Source of the DNA: Bradyrhizobium diazoefficiens
GTDB lineage: Bacteria > Pseudomonadota > Alphaproteobacteria > Rhizobiales > Xanthobacteraceae
Assembly (NCBI RefSeq): GCF_018131185.1
Contig: NZ_JAFCJE010000001.1
Span: 462,001-526,000, forward strand
Direction: 5' to 3'
Length of the DNA: 64,000 bases
The notes under the pieces were generated by a model that saw only the letters and a list, made by a program, of their open reading frames with translations, made no database searches and was not told the DNA's origin. The position numbers and the translations under genes were made by a program. This document shows, one piece after another, positions 1 to 15,207 of this stretch; position 1 is the first letter of the stretch; every line of letters starts with the position of its first letter.

Positions 1-14
1 CTATTCACTTCGCT

Positions 15-117
15 GTCATGCCCCGGCTTGACCGGGGCATCCAGTACGCCGCGGCCTGTCCGCATCAAACCGGCGTCTCTGGAATACTGGATCGCCCGGT
101 CAAAGCCGGGCGATGAC
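15..117. repeat. Interspersed palindromic element (GTCATGCC / GCGATGAC type)
   Basis: An imperfect inverted repeat fills the space downstream of gltD. It opens with GTCATGCCCCGGCTTGACCG and closes with GGTCAAAGCCGGGCGATGAC, and each arm contains its own smaller hairpin. A related copy lies at 56670-56770. Both copies carry the GGCTTGACCGG core and the ATCCAGTAC motif. The position next to stop codons suggests a mobile extragenic palindrome that may also act as a transcription terminator. The second role is inference. Confidence 0.7.
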
Positions 118-149
118 ACCGTTTGCTGATCTGGCGGCAGAGCAAAAAC

Positions 150-1601
<1,452 letters not shown>

Positions 1602-1643
1602 AAAACCCGAAGTCCCTGCCGCTTGGTCGTTTTGTTTTCTCAC

Positions 1644-1751
1644 TCCTCATCCTGAGGAGCGGCGCGCTCTGCGCGCCGCGTCTCGAAGGATAGAGGCCCG
1701 GATGGTGACCTCATGGTTCGAGACGCGCTTCGCGCTCCTCACCATGAGGGC
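1644..1751. repeat. Interspersed palindromic element between gltB and gltD
   Basis: The gap between the gltB stop and the gltD start holds a long imperfect palindrome. It begins CTCATCCTGAGGAG and ends CTCACCATGAGGG, with internal hairpins such as GGCGCGC-TCT-GCGCGCC. It differs in sequence from the other repeat families in the window. Inside an operon it could form RNA structure that sets the ratio of the two subunits; that is inference. Confidence 0.65.
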
Positions 1752-1757
1752 TTTATC

Positions 1758-6503
<4,746 letters not shown>

Positions 6504-6994
6504 TGTTCCAATCCTCTCCATGCGGCAAGCTGCCTCACCGCCATCTTCGGCGCACCTTGGGCGTTCCGCGGCACCCGCCTCTGGGTCACCGCTCGTCCGT
6601 TGCGAGCCGCATTTTCTTAAATTCAGGCCTAGGCGTTCTTCGTCCCCGAGAACGGCTTTGCCTGGTACCTCGCCGGCGCTCGAAAGTGCCAGTTTTCGCT
6701 GCAATCCCTGTGCCGGAACCGCAAGCAAAATTGAGACAGTCTTCCTGTCCTAAACATCACCTTGCCAAATTTTTGTCTATCACACAAGCGCGCGGAAGTC
6801 CCGATTCCCGATATGTCAATCAATCGCTTTCCGAATGTTGCGCGGCCCCGGTTTTGAAGCAAACGCGCCCCGATCCGGCCCTGCGGGCGCCGAAATCCCA
6901 AATGAAGCTTCGGATCGACCCTTCGGAAGGCGCGCCACGCCGCAAGAAGCGAAAGAGCGCAAGTCATCCAGGGCCTGACAGGAGCGTGTCGACC
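6504..6994. other. Intergenic leader region of gltB and of the secreted protein
   Basis: This 491-bp gap lies between divergent genes and must hold both promoters. It has AT-rich patches around 6760-6785 and 6810-6835. I checked for a sigma-54 -24/-12 promoter: a TTGGCA is present on the minus strand near 6766 but the TTGC -12 element is not at the right distance. No RNA gene or credible small ORF is visible. Confidence 0.5.
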
Positions 6995-7753
6995 ATGAAG
7001 TTTTTCACAGGATGTGTGGCTGCTGCCACGCTGGTGCTGGCTGTAACCACTGCTCAGGCGCAGGTTCCGGCGAGCGGTATTGGGCGAGGGGCAGTGATAC
7101 CCGTGTCCGATTTCGACGGACCTTACGGGCCGCCCGAGGTCGCACCGCCACCGCCGCCGCGTTACGGCTACGGATATGGCTACGAGGAGCGCGGTCCGGC
7201 CCCGGAGTTGCTGCCGTCTACGGAGGTCTATGCAGTGTTGCGGGAAAACGGCTTCTCGCCGCTCGGCATCCCGCGCCTGCGCGGCAGCGTCTACACCATC
7301 GCGGTGATCGACCGCCGCGGCGACGACGGCCGGCTCGTGATCGACGCCCGCGACGGGCGGATCATCCGTTTCGTGCCGGCCGCTGACGCCTATGGCATGG
7401 CGCCCGGCTATGACGAGCGTGCGGTCGCGCCCTACGGCCCGCAAAGCGCGCTGCCGCCGCCGACCATGGTTCGCAGTGGCCCGCCGCGGCCGCCGGCCGC
7501 GATCCCGCATGTGGCGAGCCGGACCGTGCCGCTGCCCAAGGCTGCGCCGCGGCGCGCTGAGGCGCCGGTCGCCGCCGCCAAGCCAGCTGAACCGGTGGCG
7601 CAGCAGGCTCAACCAGTGCAGCAGACTGCCACCGCACAGGCGAAGCCGGTGGAGGCTGCACCGCAAGCCGTGGCATCGACGGTCGGACAGGCCAAGCCGG
7701 CACCGACGATCCTGCCGACGCAGGACATGCCGGCCGCGCAGGGGCTGGATTAG
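6995..7753 (+). CDS. Secreted Pro/Ala-rich hypothetical protein
   Basis: The product (252 aa) has a clear Sec signal peptide, residues 1-22 ending AQA, so it is exported. After it come a poly-Pro stretch, a YGYGYGYE segment and a compact conserved-looking core of about 50 residues (VYAVLRENGFSPLGIPRLRG through DARDGRIIRFVPA). The rest is a long Pro/Ala/Gln-rich tail without predicted fold. The core looks a little like the PepSY fold (the DGRIIR end), but this is only resemblance. The ATG at 6995 is preceded by CAGGAG. A perfect terminator follows. I do not recognise a characterised family and assign no function. Confidence 0.8.
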   Translation: MKFFTGCVAAATLVLAVTTAQAQVPASGIGRGAVIPVSDFDGPYGPPEVAPPPPPRYGYGYGYEERGPAPELLPSTEVYAVLRENGFSPLGIPRLRGSVYTIAVIDRRGDDGRLVIDARDGRIIRFVPAADAYGMAPGYDERAVAPYGPQSALPPPTMVRSGPPRPPAAIPHVASRTVPLPKAAPRRAEAPVAAAKPAEPVAQQAQPVQQTATAQAKPVEAAPQAVASTVGQAKPAPTILPTQDMPAAQGLD

Positions 7754-7829
7754 CGCTGCGAGCTTGGCGCGATAGCGCTTGCTCCATCCTTGGTGTCGTC
7801 CCTGCGTTCGGGGATAGAGGCTGGCAAAC

Positions 7830-7860
7830 AAAAGGCGCCTGAAATGTTCGGGCGCCTTTT
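7830..7860 (+). terminator. Rho-independent terminator, probably bidirectional
   Basis: A perfect 10-bp inverted repeat, AAAAGGCGCC ... GGCGCCTTTT with an 11-nt loop, lies between the secreted-protein gene and the converging hydrolase gene. The T-run on either strand lets it serve both genes. Confidence 0.9.
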
Positions 7861-7877
7861 GCATTGAGGCGGTCGCC

Positions 7878-8648
7878 TCAGCTGCGCGGATACCCCGCCG
7901 CTTCCAGGATCAGGTTCGCCACCTCCTTCGGATGCGACACCAGCGAGAGGTGGCCAGCATCGAGTTCGACCGTGGTGGCGTTCATGCGCTTCGCGAGGAA
8001 GCGTTCGAGATCCGGATTGATCGTGTAGTCGCTCTTCGACACCGCATACCAGCTCGGCTTCGAACGCCACGCCGCTTCGGTGGTGCGGCCGGCGAAGATC
8101 GAGGCCGCGGTCGGCCATTGCACGGCATACAGCTCCCTGGCCTGCTCAGGCTTCACGCCATTGGCAAAGTACTTCAGGAAGGCGTCCTCCGAGAGCTTGG
8201 TGTAACCGTCTCGCTCGACGATGCCGGCGCGTACCGGGCCGGTCGGAAACTGCTTCGACAGGGCGACGAAATCCTCGTTCGCATCCGGAGCGCGGGCGGC
8301 GACATAGACCAGCCCGGTCACCTTCGGGTCGGTGCCGACCTGGCTGATCACGGTGCCGCCCCAGGAATGCGCGACCAGCACGGTCGGCCCGTCCTGCTCG
8401 GCCAGCGCGCGCTTGGTTGCATCGACGGAGTCCGCCAGCGACGACAGCGGATTCTGCACGGCCGTCACATGCAGGCCTGCGGCCTGGAGGATCGGGATCA
8501 CCTCCGACCAGCTCGAGCCATCGGCCCAGGCGCCGTGCACCAGCACGACGTTGGTCGCCTTCACGGTCTGCGGTGTCTGGGCCTGAGCAAGGCTAAGGGG
8601 GGCCGTGAGCAGGCCCACGGCGACGAAAAGGCTGCGCCAGAGTGTCAT
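7878..8648 (-). CDS. Exported alpha/beta hydrolase
   Basis: The product (256 aa) has a signal peptide (residues 1-24, ending AQAQ) and then an alpha/beta hydrolase fold. VLVHGAWADGSSW supplies the oxyanion loop, VAHSWGG places the nucleophile at Ser95, and DAGHLSLVSHP near the end provides the catalytic His. This matches the small-molecule esterase/hydrolase family found widely in rhizobia; the substrate is unknown. The ATG at 8648 follows GGAGAA at good spacing, and 12 further in-frame codons upstream would break the signal peptide. It stands alone, facing the 7830 terminator. Confidence 0.85.
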   Translation of the reverse strand: MTLWRSLFVAVGLLTAPLSLAQAQTPQTVKATNVVLVHGAWADGSSWSEVIPILQAAGLHVTAVQNPLSSLADSVDATKRALAEQDGPTVLVAHSWGGTVISQVGTDPKVTGLVYVAARAPDANEDFVALSKQFPTGPVRAGIVERDGYTKLSEDAFLKYFANGVKPEQARELYAVQWPTAASIFAGRTTEAAWRSKPSWYAVSKSDYTINPDLERFLAKRMNATTVELDAGHLSLVSHPKEVANLILEAAGYPRS

Positions 8649-8743
8649 GATCGTTCTCCGTCTTGTTTTGGGTTCGATGCCCAAAAGACGGCGCGCGAGG
8701 CCGCGGCGTTACGCGCGTTCACCGCTCTGTGATGCGGCGCAAA

Positions 8744-8771
8744 AAAACGCCCCGGGGCACCGGGGCGTTTT
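8744..8771 (-). terminator. Rho-independent terminator of hsp20
   Basis: An 11-bp perfect inverted repeat AAAACGCCCCG / CGGGGCGTTTT lies 27 bp beyond the hsp20 stop. Read on the minus strand it ends in seven T residues, so it terminates the heat-shock transcript. Confidence 0.88.
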
Positions 8772-8797
8772 CGTAACCTGGGGGTGGCGTGCGCGGT

Positions 8798-9268
8798 TTA
8801 CGCGGCGGCTTGCGCGGCCGAGTTCTCGATCACCTGCGCCTTTGGCGTGCCGGTGTTGATCGCGATCTGGCGCGGTTTCTTCGCCTCGGGAATCTCGCGG
8901 ACGAGATCGACGTGAAGCAGGCCGTTCTCGAGCGAGGCGTCCTTCACCTGCACGAAGTCGGCGAGCTGGAAGGCGCGCTCGAAGGCACGCGCGGCGATGC
9001 CGCGGTAGATCACTTCGTTCTTGCTGTTCTCGTTGGCGACCTTCTCGCCCTTGATCGTCAGCGTGTTTTCCTTCGCGACGATGGAGAGCTCGTCCCTGGC
9101 GAAGCCCGAGACCGCAACGGTGATGCGGTAGGCGTTCTCGCCGGTACGCTCGATGTTGTAGGGGGGATAACCGGGGCTGCCGTCCGAACCGGCCTGGTCG
9201 AGCAGGCTGAAGAGGCGGTCGAAGCCGACGGTGGAACGATAGAACGGGGTGAGATCGTAGCTACGCAT
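8798..9268 (-). CDS. Small heat-shock protein, Hsp20/alpha-crystallin family
   Basis: This 156-aa cytosolic chaperone of the IbpA/HspH class binds unfolding proteins and holds them for refolding by DnaK and ClpB. The N-terminus MRSYDLTPFYRSTVGFDRLF and the alpha-crystallin domain (about residues 35-125, with NAYRITVAVSGF and LENGLLHVDL) are typical of class A rhizobial sHsps. The C-terminal IAINT stands where the I-x-I anchor is expected. The ATG at 9268 has GGAGG nine bases upstream, and that ribosome-binding site is sequestered in a ROSE hairpin. A terminator follows. The member within the hspA-H series cannot be named from sequence alone. Confidence 0.94.
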   Translation of the reverse strand: MRSYDLTPFYRSTVGFDRLFSLLDQAGSDGSPGYPPYNIERTGENAYRITVAVSGFARDELSIVAKENTLTIKGEKVANENSKNEVIYRGIAARAFERAFQLADFVQVKDASLENGLLHVDLVREIPEAKKPRQIAINTGTPKAQVIENSAAQAAA

Positions 9269-9352
9269 GGTCAAGTCCTCCATTGAGCGACTGTTGGTAA
9301 CCCGCCCGCCGATCGGGCCGGGCTTTAGCCTGTGTGCAGCCTGATGTTCCGG
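9269..9352 (-). promoter_or_regulatory. ROSE-type RNA thermometer in the hsp20 5' leader
   Basis: On the minus strand the leader ends with a hairpin at 9292-9274 that reads AGTC-G-CTC-AATG-GAG-GACT. The Shine-Dalgarno sequence GGAGGA is paired with a strand containing TCGCT, the U(U/C)GCU signature of ROSE elements, with one bulged G. A second, GC-rich hairpin lies just upstream (AGCCCG-G-CCCG ... CGGG-CGGGTT). ROSE elements in Bradyrhizobium are known to melt on heat shock and open the ribosome-binding site. The 5' boundary is an estimate. Confidence 0.82.
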
Positions 9353-9487
9353 TTCCGAAACACTGGTAGCGGCCTGCACGAAGGTGATATGGGTGGAACG
9401 AGACGGCGTTCAAGAGGGCGGCATTTGCACCTTTTCGGCGCTTTGGCCCCTTGATTTGCAGCACTTCGCGCCCAAGCACCACCAATC

Positions 9488-10435
9488 ATGACGCTGGTCT
9501 CGATCCCGTCCAACCCCGTTCCCGAAAACGTCGTCAGCGGCACCATCAAGACGCCCGATGGTGTCGAGCTGCGCTTTGCGCGCTGGGCGCCGCCGGCGGG
9601 CCGCAAGGGCACGGTCTGCGTCTTCACCGGACGCAGCGAGCAGATCGAGAAATATTTCGAGACCGTGCGCGACCTGCGTGACCGCGGCTTTGCGGTGGCG
9701 ATGATCGACTGGCGCGGGCAGGGCCACTCCTCGCGCCGCCTGCGCGACCCGCGCAAGGGCTATGTGCGCGATTTCTCCGATTTCGAGGTCGACGTCGAGG
9801 CCTTCGTGCAGCAGGTGGTGCTGCCGGATTGCCCGCCGCCGTTCTTCGCGCTCGCCCACTCCATGGGCGGCACGGTGATGCTGCGAGTGGCGCATGCGGG
9901 CAAGCGCTGGTTCGACCGCATGGTGCTGTCGGCGCCGATGATCGACTTGCCCGGCCGCACCACCTCGCTTCCGGTGCGTGCGCTCCTCAAGACGATGCGC
10001 CTGCTCGGGCAGGGCGGCCGTTACGTCCCCGGCGGCAGCGACCGCCTCACCGGACTCGATCCCTTCATCAACAATCCCGTGACCAGCGATCCCGTGCGCT
10101 ATGCACGCAATGCCGCGATCCTGGAGGAGGACCCGACGCTCGGGCTGGCGTCACCGACGGTGGCCTGGGCCGATACCGCCTTCCGCGCGATGCACACCTT
10201 CAAGCGCGTGAACTACCCCTCGCAGATCCGCCAGCCGATCCTGATGCTGGCGGCCTCCAGCGACGCCGTGGTCTCCACCGCGGCGATCGAGGAATTTGCC
10301 TATCACTTGCGCGCCGGCTCCCATCTCGTGATCGCAGGCGCCAAGCACGAGATCCTCCAGGAGCAGGATCGCTACCGCTCCCAGTTCTGGGCCGCCTTCG
10401 ACGCCTTCGTGCCGGGCACGCCGCTGTTCAAGTGA
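9488..10435 (+). CDS. Lysophospholipase L2-like alpha/beta hydrolase
   Basis: The product (315 aa) matches the PldB / monoacylglycerol-lipase family, which removes acyl chains from lysophospholipids or monoglycerides. MIDWRGQGHSSR (about 72-83) is the family's typical lid-proximal motif. ALAHSMGG gives the nucleophile Ser125, AASSDAVV the acid, and AKHEILQE the catalytic His. No signal peptide is visible, so it is cytosolic or peripherally bound. The start codon has only a weak ribosome-binding site. It converges with the cytochrome gene at a 21-bp gap. Confidence 0.85.
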   Translation: MTLVSIPSNPVPENVVSGTIKTPDGVELRFARWAPPAGRKGTVCVFTGRSEQIEKYFETVRDLRDRGFAVAMIDWRGQGHSSRRLRDPRKGYVRDFSDFEVDVEAFVQQVVLPDCPPPFFALAHSMGGTVMLRVAHAGKRWFDRMVLSAPMIDLPGRTTSLPVRALLKTMRLLGQGGRYVPGGSDRLTGLDPFINNPVTSDPVRYARNAAILEEDPTLGLASPTVAWADTAFRAMHTFKRVNYPSQIRQPILMLAASSDAVVSTAAIEEFAYHLRAGSHLVIAGAKHEILQEQDRYRSQFWAAFDAFVPGTPLFK

Positions 10436-10456
10436 GGAATTGAGCGCGAGATCGCG

Positions 10457-13216
10457 CTACAACGTCTTCAGATACTCGATCAAATCGTAGCGCTCGGCAT
10501 CGTCCTTGAACATGCGGCCGATCACGCCGGGGCGTTTCGGCTCGCCGTCCTTGCGCTCGAAGGAATGGCCGAGCACGCTGTTGCCCTGGATCGGATCCTG
10601 CTCCGACCCCGCGGAGAACAGCGTTTCGCCCGTCTTGCACTTTTCGTCCGCGCTGACGGCAAAGCCGACGGTCACGGGATCATAGTCGCGGCGGCCCATG
10701 CAGAATTTCTGCGGGCGCTCGCTCGCCGGCTTCAGCAGCCAGTACAGCGAAGGCACCGAGCCGTTGTGCAGGTAGGGCGCGGTGGCCCAGATGCCGTTCA
10801 GCGGCCGCGCGCGATAGCGCGGATCAGGGGCTGGATTGAGACAGTTCTTGCGCGCCAGATTCCAGATCTTCCCCCGCTCCGCCTCCGGGATATTCTCGTC
10901 GTCCATCCATTTGCGGACGGCCAGGTCGACCACCGTCATGAGGCCTAGCGCATAGACCATCTCGTTGGGCCTTTTGCTCGCCGTTGGGACCTCGCATTGC
11001 CACCATGTCTGGAGGTCGGCCGTATTCACCTTCAGGAAGCTCGGCACATCGACGATCCTGTTGCTGAGGACAAGCGACTGCTCGGGATCTGTGTTGATCT
11101 CCTTGAGCGGAATCGTGACGGCGTTCAGCACCTTGCTGTCGCCGCTCTGCTCCCAATGCGACGAGGACCAGAACGCCGGGGTGCTGATATCCGGCAAATG
11201 ACATCCGGAGCACATCTCGGCGTAGATCTTGCGGCCATTCTCGACTTTCCTCTGATCGATCCTCCATGCGTCGCCGAGGATCTGCGAGGGCCATTTCGGC
11301 GCCAGCAGGCCGCCGAACTTCGGGTCGGCCGACTTGAACGGATCAGGTCCCCTGAGCATGTCCTCGATCCAGCCGAGTGTCCTCACGTTGACCGAGGAGC
11401 GCCACAGCCGATCCGCCGGATAGGCGTCGGACAGGTTGAGCAGCGCGGTGACGCCGAGCGCTTCGCCCGCGTTGCGAATCAGCGGCTGCTCGATCGAGGC
11501 GTCGTATTGCGCGAACTTGAACCACGGCACCGTCCAGATCGCGGGATAGCTGACCGGCGCGTCCTGGGCGTGCAGGTTCTTCTCGAAGCCCTTGACCCCG
11601 CTCAGCGCGAGATCCTGCGAAAAGACCTGGTTGCCGATACGGTTGAGCGCGTCGAGGCGGCCGAACCCTTCCTCCGTGTCCTGCTGCTGCCGGCCGTTCC
11701 AGGTCTTCTTGCCTTCAATCGTCTTCTGTTGGGTTTGCGCCCAGTCGATCAGGAACGAGCCGATCGCGCTGAGCTTCTGCTTGAGTGCGGCGCGATCCGT
11801 CTTGCTGGCGTCGGGGCCGAGCACGCGGTCGGCAAAGCGCTGGAAGCGGAACGGGACGTACAGCGTGTAGGCGATCGAGAGGCCGGTGGAGAGCTCCAGC
11901 TTCTTCAGGTCGGTCATGGCCGGGCCGCCGTCGAAGCGAACATCCACGCCCTGGTAGTGGATTTGGCCGGTGTGGCAGGCCGCGCAGGTCAGCCCGATCA
12001 TGTCGTCCTCGCGTCGGCCGGTCGCGGGATCGACGACGCCGGTCATCCGCGCGAAGCCGACCGGCAGGCCGTCGACGTTCTCCGCCGGCGTCCATCTGGT
12101 CGACCAATCCGGCGCCTGCGTCGTCTCATAGACATTGGCGTAACCGAAGCGGCGCAGTGTCGTCGTGTCGGTCTGGATTGACTGCGGGCTCGGGATGAAG
12201 CCGAAGCTTTCGAGATAGGCGCTGTCCTTGATCAAGCCCGGCTTCGAGAACAGATGAAGCCGCGGCTGCTCCAGCGCCACGAACCATTCATAGGGCACCG
12301 GGAAGGTCGCGGTGCCCTGGCTGGCATGGTGGAACCAGTGCCGGTCCTTCAGCGACCAGTTCTGCTCGAGCCAGAAGGCGGCCTTGGTCTCCGGAACCGC
12401 AGGTAAGGGCGGCGGCAGAAGATTCACCAGGATGCCCTTCTGGGGCAGCATGGCGCGGACCTGGTTGGGGAATTCGGCGACGGCCACCAGGGCGACGAGG
12501 CCAAGGCCGATGACGAACGCTGTCAGCGCGACCGCCCAGCGAAAGCGGAGCTGACAATTCGACAGCAACGGCTGCGACAATATCCGCTGGTTGATGCGAT
12601 CGGGCAGCTGGCGCTGTTCGAACAGCGTGCGCACGTCGGCCACGCTGAGATAACGCTCCTCGCCCGGCTTGCCCTTGCCGATGATCTTCAGAAGGATCGG
12701 CCATTCGAACTTCATCAGCAGCGGGTAGTACCAGCGCGCGGCGCTGCCGGCGCGCTTGATGTTGTCCTGCATGAAGGTCTTGATTTCCGCGGCGTTGAGG
12801 CCGGGTTCGCTGCTGCCGGTGTTCGGGTCGGTGTAGGTCCGGCCGAAGCTTGCGAGCCGCGCGATCTCGCCCTCGTTGACCTTGCCGTCGACGCCGAGGA
12901 TGCGCGAGCCGGCGCCGCGCTTGTCGAGCGGGCCGCCGCGCAGCGCGTCGAGTTGCGCCCCCGACCAGATGCTCTTCAGTATGTGCTTGATGCCGTTGGC
13001 GATCAGCGCAACGCCGCGGACCTGGATGCGGGCCGAGACCTTCTTCAGCCCGGTCTCGCCAGTCGCATTCGCGATGGTCTGCGACAGCGTGTTGAGCGGA
13101 ACAGTCCCGCCGCCGACGAAACCTTCGCCGACGAGACCGCGCAGGAACGGGCAGGGATTATTCGGGGAGACCGGGATCGAGGGATCGAAGGGCGGCTTCG
13201 AAGTGGGATGATGCAT
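10457..13216 (-). CDS. Membrane-anchored di-heme cytochrome c, RoxA-like, with cytoplasmic N-terminal extension
   Basis: The protein has 919 aa. Residues 1-225 have no signal peptide and include an EF-hand-like stretch (LGVDGKVNEGEIARL, about 108-121). One hydrophobic helix spans about 226-248. The C-terminal 670 residues carry two CxxCH heme sites, CAACH at 411-415 and CSGCH at 669-673, and a typical late motif RPLNGIWATAPYLHNGSVPS. This C-terminal part resembles the RoxA rubber-oxygenase / di-heme peroxidase superfamily and should be periplasmic, because cytochromes c mature there. The function is not known. The N-terminal part (NPCPFLRGLVGEGFVGGG) looks like the N-terminus found before animal-type peroxidases in bacteria, but I see no peroxidase domain. 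Neighbours are unrelated, so it is probably transcribed alone. Confidence 0.85.
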   Translation of the reverse strand: MHHPTSKPPFDPSIPVSPNNPCPFLRGLVGEGFVGGGTVPLNTLSQTIANATGETGLKKVSARIQVRGVALIANGIKHILKSIWSGAQLDALRGGPLDKRGAGSRILGVDGKVNEGEIARLASFGRTYTDPNTGSSEPGLNAAEIKTFMQDNIKRAGSAARWYYPLLMKFEWPILLKIIGKGKPGEERYLSVADVRTLFEQRQLPDRINQRILSQPLLSNCQLRFRWAVALTAFVIGLGLVALVAVAEFPNQVRAMLPQKGILVNLLPPPLPAVPETKAAFWLEQNWSLKDRHWFHHASQGTATFPVPYEWFVALEQPRLHLFSKPGLIKDSAYLESFGFIPSPQSIQTDTTTLRRFGYANVYETTQAPDWSTRWTPAENVDGLPVGFARMTGVVDPATGRREDDMIGLTCAACHTGQIHYQGVDVRFDGGPAMTDLKKLELSTGLSIAYTLYVPFRFQRFADRVLGPDASKTDRAALKQKLSAIGSFLIDWAQTQQKTIEGKKTWNGRQQQDTEEGFGRLDALNRIGNQVFSQDLALSGVKGFEKNLHAQDAPVSYPAIWTVPWFKFAQYDASIEQPLIRNAGEALGVTALLNLSDAYPADRLWRSSVNVRTLGWIEDMLRGPDPFKSADPKFGGLLAPKWPSQILGDAWRIDQRKVENGRKIYAEMCSGCHLPDISTPAFWSSSHWEQSGDSKVLNAVTIPLKEINTDPEQSLVLSNRIVDVPSFLKVNTADLQTWWQCEVPTASKRPNEMVYALGLMTVVDLAVRKWMDDENIPEAERGKIWNLARKNCLNPAPDPRYRARPLNGIWATAPYLHNGSVPSLYWLLKPASERPQKFCMGRRDYDPVTVGFAVSADEKCKTGETLFSAGSEQDPIQGNSVLGHSFERKDGEPKRPGVIGRMFKDDAERYDLIEYLKTL

Positions 13217-13410
13217 GGCCCAAATCCTGAAAACAGCGAATCGAAATACGCAGGCGCGCTGTTAGAGCGCGGAAAGTCCTAACAAACCGACAGCAGGTTA
13301 TACTACTTCAGCGTGCAGCGAAGTGTGGCCGAATTCACTGTCGTGTCAATAAAAGCTGGTCCGGATTGCCAAGGGATCGGACCACGATTGCCGAGAGCCG
13401 CGGCCGCCGT

Positions 13411-15207
13411 TCAGGACTCGGCGGCGCGTTTGACGCCGCTCTGCACCAGGGTCAGCTTGCCGAGCGGCACACCGGCCTTGAGCAGCCCCTCGCGGTAATG
13501 GGCGATATCCTCAGGCCGCTTCCAGTGGAAGTTACGCAAGTGTCTTTCGACATTCAGGGTTGGATAGTTCGCCATCAGCACGCCGACGGCCTCGCTCGCT
13601 TCGTCGCTCCGTCCCATCTGGGCCAATGCCGCGGCGCGGATCGCCAGCGCCTGCATGTGGTTCGGGTTGATGTAGAGCTGCTCGCGAGCCCATGACAGGG
13701 TCGCGTCATATTGGCGCAACAGGTAGTGACTGAAGGCGTTCAGCGCCGCCCATTGGTAGCGCGGGTCGCTGTTGTCGCGTTGTGAAGCCATCGAAAACAG
13801 CTCGATCGCCTCGCGGTGCTCGCCGATGACGAAATGGCAGATGCCGAGCACGCCGCGCGCGCCGTTGTCGTAGGGGTTGAGCGCGACCGCGCGCTTGGCG
13901 GCGTCCATCGCGGCCTCGTAATGGCCCTCCATCGCATGGGCCCAGGACAGGATCGAGAACGCGAAGGAGGAGCGCGGGTCGAGCCGGACGCTGGTCTCGG
14001 CGAGGCTCATCGCCTCGGCCCACATCTCCCGCGTGCCCTTGACCCAGCCGAATTGGATGCTCTGGATCTGGATCGTGCCGAGATAGGCGTGCGCGATCGA
14101 CAGTTTGGGATCGAGCCGGATAGCCTCGCGGAAGAGGTCGACGGCGGTGGCCAGGTCTTCCTTGGTCTGCCGGTAGTAATGCGACAGGCCCTTGAGGAAG
14201 CGGTCCCAGGCGGTCACGTCGGTGGTGAGGCGCGCCGGCGCGGAGGCCTCGGCCCGGACGATCTCGGTGGCGATGGCGGCGGACAGGCTGGTGGTGATCT
14301 CGTCCTGCATCGCGAACAAATCGCCGATGTCGCGGTCGTAGCGGCCGGTCCAGAGCTGCTCGCCGGTCTCCGGCGCGATCAGCTCGGCGGTGACGCGGAT
14401 CTTGGCGCCTGCGCGCCGCACCGAGCCCTGGATCAGATAGGTGGCGTCGATCTCGCGCGCGATCAGGCGCGTGCTGGTGTTCTTGCCCTTGAAGGCGAAG
14501 GTCGAGTTGCGGCTCAGCACGCGATAGAAGGATTGCAGCGACAGCGCGTGGATCAGGTCCTCGGTCAGGCCGTCGGAGAAATATTCGTCCTGGGCGTCGC
14601 TGAGATTGGCGAAGGGCAGCACGCCGACGATCGCGGTGCGGTACTGTTGCGAGAGGGCGGATGCCTCCCTCGGCTCGGGGGCGAGCGCCGGCGCGCCCTC
14701 AGGCGTCCAGGTCCAGACCCCGACCGCATCCTTGATGTTCTTGAAGCGATGGTTGCCGGCATCTGTCAGCAGCGCGGTGAGATGCTTGCTCGCCTCGCGA
14801 TAGGCCTTGGCCGAGATGGCGAAGCCGCCGGGACTCGCGACCGATTCCAGGCGGACGGCAATGTTGACATCGTCACCGAACACCTCGTCCTCGTCGGCAA
14901 TGACGTCGCCCATGTGGATGCCGAGCCGGAACTGCATGGCGCGGTCGGCCGGCAGATGGTGGTTACGCTCCGCCATCAGGGTCTGCATCGCGATCGCGGC
15001 CTCGGTGGCACCGACGATCGAGGGGAACTCGAGCAGGAAGCCGTCGCCGGTGTTTTTGACGACGCGGCCGCCGTGATTGAGGATGATGGGGTGGATCGCG
15101 CTGCGATGAGCCTTGAAGGCGGCATGGGTGCCGGCTTCGTCGCTGCCCATCATGCGCGAATAGCCGGCGACATCGGCGCAGACGATGGCGGCCAGACGTC
15201 TTTCCAT
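13411..15207 (-). CDS. Class III adenylate cyclase with TolB-like and TPR domains
   Basis: This 598-aa cytosolic protein starts with a class III nucleotide cyclase domain (residues 1-180). It has the metal-binding Asp12 in CADVAGYS and Asp55 in KNTGDGFLLEF. DVNIAVRLES (113-122) supplies the Asn and Arg of the active site. A TolB-N-like segment follows (VLPFANLSDAQDEYFSDGLTEDL, starting near 200) and then a series of TPR repeats to the C-terminus. This architecture is very common in Bradyrhizobium, which has dozens of such proteins; their signals are mostly unknown. The ATG at 15207 is preceded by GAGG. All catalytic residues appear present, so it is likely active. Confidence 0.92.
   Translation of the reverse strand: MERRLAAIVCADVAGYSRMMGSDEAGTHAAFKAHRSAIHPIILNHGGRVVKNTGDGFLLEFPSIVGATEAAIAMQTLMAERNHHLPADRAMQFRLGIHMGDVIADEDEVFGDDVNIAVRLESVASPGGFAISAKAYREASKHLTALLTDAGNHRFKNIKDAVGVWTWTPEGAPALAPEPREASALSQQYRTAIVGVLPFANLSDAQDEYFSDGLTEDLIHALSLQSFYRVLSRNSTFAFKGKNTSTRLIAREIDATYLIQGSVRRAGAKIRVTAELIAPETGEQLWTGRYDRDIGDLFAMQDEITTSLSAAIATEIVRAEASAPARLTTDVTAWDRFLKGLSHYYRQTKEDLATAVDLFREAIRLDPKLSIAHAYLGTIQIQSIQFGWVKGTREMWAEAMSLAETSVRLDPRSSFAFSILSWAHAMEGHYEAAMDAAKRAVALNPYDNGARGVLGICHFVIGEHREAIELFSMASQRDNSDPRYQWAALNAFSHYLLRQYDATLSWAREQLYINPNHMQALAIRAAALAQMGRSDEASEAVGVLMANYPTLNVERHLRNFHWKRPEDIAHYREGLLKAGVPLGKLTLVQSGVKRAAES

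Noticed and set aside
6504..6800. Sigma-54 promoter for gltB
   Set aside because: A TTGGCA occurs on the minus strand but the -12 TTGC element is missing at the required distance.
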